From: Hirudo medicinalis
Lineage: Eukaryota > Annelida > Clitellata > Hirudinida > Hirudinidae
Direction: 5' to 3'
Assembly: GCA_011800805.1 (NCBI GenBank)
Contig: MPNW01001347.1
Span: 12,701 to 22,700 of the forward strand
DNA length: 10,000 bases
Shown here: positions 1-8,459 of the stretch, piece by piece
How positions within the stretch are numbered: the first letter of the stretch is position 1
Layout of the letters: each line of letters starts with the position of its first letter
Notes under the pieces: model-generated
The model's database searches: none
What the model was told of the DNA's origin: nothing
The model's input: only the letters and a program-made list of their open reading frames with translations
Program-made: the position numbers and the translations under genes

Positions 1-254
1 GCCATGTGCCTGACGTGGCTCTCCTTGCGAGGGTGGGCGTTGAACCTGTCCCCGATGGCAAGGGTCGCAGGGTCGATGACGAAAATGTCGTTGGCCACCG
101 AGCACCACAGAAACTTCTTGGCGACCACGGCGGCGCTTCGGACGGCAAAAGTGGGTTGGGCCAACTCGATGATGTGATGGCTTCTGACGTTCCATTGGCC
201 TTCGGACGCCCTCGAGAAGCAGGCGACCGTACCATTGGCCAGAGCAACAAAAAC
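1..254 (-). CDS. MAPK8IP3/SPAG9: JIP3/4 exon 23, running off the left edge: propeller
   Basis: After TTCACCGCAG, reads [20 protein letters not shown], then [35 protein letters not shown] and [15 protein letters not shown]. It aligns with vertebrate VLVALADGTLAIFHRGxDGQW, VWCGYRNKIYVVQP and FDAHPRKESQVRQLAW. The exon is still in register at position 1 (84 codons plus GC), where Trp is expected next. The remaining propeller blades and stop codon lie outside the window. Confidence 0.95.
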
Positions 255-340
255 CTGCGGTGAATATTCATTTCTTAAGTCTTAATATCCATTTAATAGC
301 AGTATGATCAATTATTTATTTATCACGCATTAATGAACAT

Positions 341-373
<33 letters not shown>

Positions 374-456
374 TGTAAACATCTATACTATTAAAATTAT
401 TATAATAATTTATTATAATCTTAGAATAATAATATATATAACATTAGAATGCTAAN

Positions 457-549
<93 letters not shown>

Positions 550-930
550 ATTGTAAACATCTATACTATTAAAATTATTATAATAATTTATTATAATCTT
601 AGAATAATAATATATATAACATTAGAATGCTAACTCACAAACCTTTCCTCTGAGGTGGCAAATGTTCATGATGGAATCCCCCAACTTGATGACGTGGAGT
701 CTTTTCCTGCTGCTCGGGTCGGCCGAATAGATGTACAGGCTGCCCGCGATGTTGCCCATCCACACCGTGGGCTGCAGGTTCAACGACCTCTCGACCTCCT
801 CTTCGACAGGGTCGACAAAAGGCTTTGACTCCTGAGGATCCCCTGGAAGGATGAGGCAAAAACATAATAAATAAAATATGCAATGGTGATTAACAATTTA
901 TCATTTATGTTGATGTCCAACATCATGATT

Positions 931-973
<43 letters not shown>

Positions 974-2637
974 GTTAATCAATCAGTCAGTCAATCAATC
1001 AAAATGATGGTGCTGATGATGATACCGACCCTTCACTCTGAAAGTGTGATCATAGGAGTCGTTAAGCTGCACGTACGTCACGTGACCAGGGAGGGAGGTC
1101 TGGGGTGATGAAGAAGAGGAGGAGGAGGATGACGAGGTCGAGTTTTCCTTGATGGTGTAGCTGTCTTCTGTGGCGCCTACGATGTCAGAGGAAGAAACAA
1201 ATGTCGTAATGTCATGTCATTCACCACGTCTGCTTCACCACCGCCAATATCACCATCATCACCAATATTGTCATCATCAACAATATTGTCATCATCATCA
1301 TCACCAATATTGTCACCAACATCACTGTGGTCAGCACCATCATCACCGTTGTAGTCATCGACACCATTGTAATCACCAATCCAATTGTAGTCATCATCAT
1401 CATCATCATCATTAGTCATCATCGTCGTCTCAGTCACTCACCGGGCACTCCAGTGATGCAGTGCAAGTTTGGCAGGCACACGTGGAACTTCTCCAAAACC
1501 TCACCCTCGTTGCCGGCATCGACCACGATCACGTGACTGCCCGTCCTATCGTCCACGCAAACCCACACGTGGTAAGGGTCCGGGTCGTTGCCCCCGCAGC
1601 CCATGGGGAAGTCGTTCACGTCCTTGATCTCCTTTTCTCGGCTCTGGGAACAAAAGGGGCATTCGTTCATTCAGTCGATTCATTCAGTTCTTTGCAAACT
1701 TCGTCCATCTGCTCATCGTCTGCGATGAACTCACCAAGATCTCTTCGTTGAGTTTCTCAATTTCATCGTCGTCACGACCGGCAGCCCGGGTCGCGCCCAA
1801 CGGATCGCCATGGTCGGGGTAGAAGACGCTGGTGCCGACCATGTCTCCACCGTCCGACGTCCTTCCACCTTTCCAGGTTATGGCAGCAGCACAGAGAATC
1901 TGAGGCGAAACGAGCTTGGGATTCAATTGCTGCCAAGTATTATTGGACGATGATGATTAAATCATTATTAAATATTAAATAATCAAACAAAATTATTTAA
2001 AAAAATTGTCAGATTATTTGTTAAGGAGCACATGTCCACCACTATCCTGATGGTGACCTTGCTCACCTTTATGTTCGGGTCTTCCTCCAGCAGGGGCTTG
2101 CAAAAGACAGGCAGGGGAACTGAACTCGTGATCGAACCGGTCGACCCCGCATCAAAGTTCAAAGTTCGATTCAGTTGAAACTTCGGGGGCAGGGACCACC
2201 CGCAAGCGACCAGACGACTCTCTTCCTGTGCAGGAGGGGGGTGGAGTTTCGAGGGGCCAGTGGGCGTCTCCCTGGTATTTAAAGCGACCAATCAAGTTCA
2301 GTTTAAGAACTGTGCATATTAATGAGTCAATCTGCATAATAACATTGATGGGATTGAACGATTGATAAAGAAATAATTTCAGTCACTATTCGAATGCACG
2401 TTCAACAACAACAACAACAACAATAATATTAAATAATAATAATATTAAATAATAAAAAATAAATAATAGAATTGAACAACAATAAATTAAAAGGAAATAA
2501 TCTGACATGTTCCTCTCCTCAGTCCTCCTCCTCCTCCTGTCCAGTATCGAGTTCAGACCGACCGACCTCTGATCGGAGTTTGGTGTCATGAATGATGAAT
2601 GATCTCCTAATAAAAGTTGTAATAGCAACGTATTAGC

Positions 2638-2705
<68 letters not shown>

Positions 2706-5700
2706 AAGCAGTTCAAAGCATCGTAAAGAACAAGTCCTAATGTCGGCGACGTCAATAAAAATAGCATCGCATTGACGACATGTCATCGCGCAAAAGCCGC
2801 AAATGCCTGACAAAGCCAGGGTCCTCCTTCTTTGACACAATGTCTAGCACCGCAACTGCCATCAACATCATCATCATATCCACCAATATCATGATCATCA
2901 TCACCCCTCCACCAATATCATTATCATCATCATCACACCTCCACCAATATCATTATCATCATCATCACACATACACCAATATCATCATCATCATCATCAT
3001 CATCATCACGTCCACCACTATCATTATCATCATCACATCCATCAATATCATTACCATCATCACCATATCCACCAATATCATCATCATCATCATCATCATC
3101 AGTCCACCAATATCATCATCATCATCATCATCACGTCCACCACTATCATTATCATCATCATCATCACATCCACCACTATCATCATCATCATCACCTGATG
3201 TTGAGTGATCCACAAAGGACGAGTTGGATCTGCTGGAGCCGAACAGATTGTTGAAGCTAAAAAAAAACAAAACAACCCAACAGCATAAATTATGTTAATG
3301 AAGCAGAGGAGCGAATATTTAATTCATTTAAGAAAATAGAAAACACGACGATCGGCTGGAAGGGAGGGATGACGTTTAAAAATGGCTCGTTTATTCGCGA
3401 ATTGAAATCTGCCATTGCTTTGTAATAATAATAATAATAATAATAATAATATAATAATAACAATAATATAATATTAATGTAATAATAATATAATAATAAT
3501 AGTAATAATAAAATAATAATGATAACATCATAATAATGGTGATGATAATAATATTTATCAACAATTTTGATCCAACAATTTACTGCAACGTCATGACAAA
3601 ACTCCAGGGTATCACCAAACATTACATAATACAAACACAAACATGTCAACTCGTCGTCTCGGTAACCCACGAAACATTTGAATCACAGACTCACAAGTTC
3701 CAAACGGAGGACTTCTTCTTCTCCCCCCCGAACTCCGGGTGGTCCCTGGCAGCCCGAACCATCTCCGCCCATCTGACCGCCTCCTGCAGCTCCATCAACC
3801 TCTCCTTGTACTGGTTTCGTTCCATCAGCACCCGAGCCATCTCCAGCCGGGTGAATCTTTTCCTCTGTCCGGGCGGCAGACCGTCCTGCAATGGTTACCT
3901 TGTCACCGTCGTCGCTTTAACAGCATCACTATCATCACCACGACTCATCATCATCATTATTGTTATCATTATTATTATCATCACCACCGATCACTCGCTA
4001 CCTCTCCCAACAGCAGCAATAGTTGTTGCGATCGTCGTTGCCAATAAATTCCGTCAAATGTCCACAAGTAAAATAATTTATTTCATTGTCGACGGCACCG
4101 TCATCATCATCACCATCATAATAATAATCATCATCATAATCATCGATAACATCACTGCCTTCATCCCTCCGCGATCTTTGTCGTCCCTGCCAACCTCTTC
4201 TCCGTCGCCGTGGTTACTGCCCGAGTCCTTGTTCCTCTCCCTGTCCAACTCCTCCCTCATCTTCCTAAGCTCCTCCTCCAGTTCCGCGACCCGAGCTTTC
4301 GTCCTCTCCTTCGATTGGACGGCGGTGTTCAATTCATCCTTGAGGATTTCCTTCTCGCTGAAATGCAAAACGATCATAACGGCCGGCCAATAGAAAGCTT
4401 CGACCTGCAAAGCGAAATTTCGAAAGGACCAATCAGAGTCCAATGCACTGACCCTGTGAGTTCATCCACCTTGGCTATCAGGTCATCTTTTACTATGTTC
4501 AGAGCATGCCTGTGGAAAAATTAACATTTCGTGAATGAATTATGCTAATGGGGATGTTGATTGACATGTTGATAGGTTATGTTAATTACTTGGTCTCCAG
4601 GAGTTCATTGTTTTCCATGATGAGGTTTTCAATCTCCTTGCTGACACCTGCAAAGAGTTTTGACAAAAATGCTTTATTTCAAATTTGACGACCTCTTGAC
4701 CCCAGGTATCCGTGACAACGTAGTCAGGTGAAAATCAAGCAGTTGCAAGCGAGTGGCTGGATAGAATCATAGAATCATGAAGGTGGAGAAGGAATTAGGT
4801 TGTAATTAAATTATTTTTTAATTAAATTGAGAAAATAAAGATTTTTAATGAAGCGAACAATAGTGTCTACAATCTGCCACCGTTAGCACAAACATTTCAG
4901 TAGTTGCCATGGTTACTCGTTGAAAAGTGAAACCAATTAAAAATATTTTTCTCATATCGTCTGTAAAAATCTTCAAACATAACATGCTCGTTAAGCTGGC
5001 CAATCGGGATCGGTCAGTTACGGGCCCGATGGCCGATCGGCTAAAAAAAAACAGCCCGGGACCGCACGAGTTAGAGCGACGGCATAATCGAGGCCAAAAA
5101 GTAAGCAAACCGAGAACATGCACCCAACGTGAGACGATCAACTTTGAAATAATCCAAACGGGTGCAGCATTAGCGACGTGAATTAGCCATTAACGGCATG
5201 TCAACGAGTTAACGAGATGAATATTCATAAAGTCAATCACACGGTCCAATGAAAAACGATCCTCGTACCGTAGAAATTGTAGTGGTCGGCGTCTGCTCCG
5301 AGGGAAGATGCAAAGAAAACAAAACAGAACAATGAAGAGAGTTAAACGAGGATGTGTCAGGTGAATCTATGGTCATCCAATCTTGGATGCTCATGAATAT
5401 TCACGTTAAATAGCCTTAATATTATTATTATTATTATTATATTGTTATGTACTACCAACAGTAAGATTAGTAATAATAACATTACTATTATTATTATTAT
5501 CATTAATTATTATTAATTAATTGAATTAACTATTATTAATTATTAATTATTTTGGAATAAACTCAAGTTATCATCGTCATCATTTTCAATATACCTGAGT
5601 AATCATTATCATCACCACCATCATCATCATCATCATCTTCTTGCCTTAGGTCTTGCTCTTCTCCTGCTTTCGACGGGTCTATCGGATCAAGAAATCACAG

Positions 5701-8424
5701 GACATGACTCAACTTTCAATAATATCATCACACGTCATCGTCACAATGTGATGTCACACGTCATTGTCACAATGTGATGTCACACGTCATCGTCACAATG
5801 TGATGTCACACGTCGTCGTCACAATGTGATGTCACACGTCATTGTCACAATGTGATGTCACACGTCATTGTCACAATGTGATGTCACACGTCATTGTCAC
5901 AATGTGATGTCACACGTCATTGTCACAATGTGAGGTCACACGTCATCGTCACAATGTGATGTCGCACGTCATTGTCACAATGTGAGGTCACACGTCATCG
6001 TCACAATGTGATGTCACACGTCATTGTCACAATGTGATGTTGCACATCATCGTCACAATGTGATGTCACACGTCATTGTCACAATGTGATGTCACACGTC
6101 ACTGCATGTTAATATTATTATATTATCGTATCAAGTCGTATTTAAGTAAAACACGATGTCGATGGAATGGTTGCGCAATGCTATAAATAGGCACGACAAC
6201 AGGCATGACATGGCACATGACACGACCCAAAAGGGGTCGAAACGAATGTGATTGGTCCAAGTGAAAACCAATGAAATAATGCAGGCCATGCAGGGTCGTA
6301 CAGTTCTAGAATCTTATGGAGGCATCGTCATCATCATCATTCGACTTTGGAACAAACCTCCGAGAGCAAGTTCCGATCTTTCGTCATTCTCCATATCCTC
6401 GAAGACACCGGGCCTTGAAAGATCAACATGATTAATTAATATAATTAATTAGTTACACGATTAACATGATTAATTAATCTAAGGGTTAGGGTTAGGGTAA
6501 TTAATCAATGCAATTAACTACACGATTAGTTAATGTAATTAATCAATGTAATTAATTAGTAATTGATCAATGTAATTAATCAATGCGATTAATTAGGTTT
6601 GTTAATGTAATTAATTAATGTAATTAATTAATCGTGTTATTAGATGTAATAGTCAATATGTAGTTGTAATCGAAAGGTCATTAATTAATTAATATTGTGG
6701 TTATAATTAATCGCGTAATTGTAACCAACATGACTGGTTAATTGATTGATTAGTACAAATGTCGCAAACATTAAATGAGCCTGTAATGATTCAAGAACAT
6801 GTCCTTAGTGACTGAGCAGCCAATTCATGAATTTAAAATCATATAATACTAATATAAAATCATATAATAATAATATAAAATCATATAATAATTATATAAA
6901 ATCATATAATAATAATATTACATCGTAACGTCCAATAATTATCATCCATTTCAGAAGCAGACGATTTAAAACGACCGATCGGAATCGAGCGCCAGGATCC
7001 GACTCCTCCCCTCAAATACCGACCTGATCTGTGATTCGTAGTTCCCATCTTCTTCGCAAAAGGTCAGATGTAGCTTGTCCATCTCTCCTTGAAAAATAAA
7101 AACGACTTTAAATAAAAATGAAATCTGAATAAAATTAATTAATAAATTATTAAGTAAATTAGCTCCTTCAAGACATTTTATTGTGATTGGCTAGCCACCA
7201 ACCAATGAGACTCTTTCTTAGATGTTCGTCGATGGATATGAGCCTCTTCGGCCCGGCCGATTGGTCTTTTGGGAAGAAAAAAATAATATTTATTAAATGG
7301 ATGAATAATTGAATTAATCCCGAAAGAAAGAATGAAGCTAGAAGTGACTGTGCCTATAAATGCACCACAAGCTGCCATCACCTACAACAACCACCATCAT
7401 CATCATCGCCGCCACCATCACCATCATCATCACCACCGTCATCATCACTATCATCATCACCAGCTCACCTTCCTCAGAGTTGATGGCATTATTGATCTCA
7501 AAACCTATGCTCTTATTTGCACGTTCACTTTCACCATCATCGTCGTCGTCATCATAATCGTCTACCCTTTGCGCGAGCGGTCTTGAGGTCGACTTGACCG
7601 GAGACGACAGTTCCGAGCTGGACTCGACGTCGGAGAACTCCGAGCGGTCGTGTTTGGAGGCGAGGTTCGGGAACTTGAAGCTGATTTGTCGGGAGGACGT
7701 CAATGACTTTGTTAGCATTCGATAACGTTAACGTTATAGTCGGCCGATTGGGACGAGATGACTTTAATTTAAACACAGTAGCAGTGGATTAGTAGCAGTC
7801 CATTTGTATCTGTCTGAAGTCACTTGCGCGACTCGAATTTGCATAAATAAACAAACGACTCCATGTCACCTTCTTGGCACAACTTAAACACTTGTCGCAT
7901 TTGAATATCTAATTAATTACTTCATTAGCATGAATAATGCAGAACGACTTCAGACATAACGGCACGTGACATAATATCGGACGTCCTCAATTACTTTCTG
8001 GGCAGCGTCAAGTCCGAAGTCATGCTCGATTGGTCGGCCACATCCTGGGAGGAGGGGTTTCCCGAGACCAGGGTCTTCACCCTTTCCTTGAAGTCCATGT
8101 GGGCCTTCAGAAGCTGCGCAGTTAGTAAATAAGCAATTGATTGAAAAGTATTTTTATTGATAAATTATTTTTAATGAACACATTCATTTCAAAATAACCA
8201 AAGGTAAGTAATGAATTATGACATTTCTATGGTAAGCTAAGGAATAATAATAATCATCATCATCACCATCACCATCATCATCATCATCATCATAATCATC
8301 AAGACACTCACATCTGTGTATCTCTCGTGGAGTTTGGAAAATTCCTTTTTGGTTTCTTGTTCCTTCTCATCCATGCGAGCGACTGAACGAAGGATTGAAA
8401 AAGTGTCGTCGACGAATAAACACA

Positions 8425-8459
<35 letters not shown>

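Noticed and set aside
6..263. Plus-strand frame opposite exon 23
   Set aside because: The minus strand clearly encodes the conserved propeller segment; the plus frame is its shadow.
1170..1437. His-rich and Asp/Met-rich open frames on both strands
   Set aside because: They are translations of the ATC array in intron 20 and change composition with frame, as expected of a microsatellite.
1648..1734. Intron 19 reads as a plausible peptide ([18 protein letters not shown]) in one frame
   Set aside because: That frame is not the one entering from exon 19, ends in TGA, and excision joins two conserved blocks in register; intron retention would stop translation.
2607..3270. Poly-Leu, poly-Ile/Ser and poly-Asp/Met frames
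   Set aside because: They come from the AAC and ATC arrays in introns 16 and 15; only the first 62 nt of the minus-strand frame (exon 15) has family similarity.
3536..4393. Longest open frame in the window (285 codons, plus strand)
   Set aside because: It is antisense to exons 13 and 14 and otherwise translates ATC arrays into Ile/Ser runs; no domain and no independent support.
4845..5181. Open frames on both strands in intron 10
   Set aside because: No similarity, no fitting splice sites, and the conserved frame passes directly from exon 10 to exon 11 in phase.
5729..6102. Regular repeats with an internal dyad, considered as a CRISPR array
   Set aside because: Units are contiguous 26-mers without unique spacers, in a eukaryotic intron; it is a minisatellite.
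8121..8127. Perfect TACTAAC branch-point sequence in intron 3
   Set aside because: Its branch A would be only about 9 nt from the acceptor, too close for normal use; probably chance.
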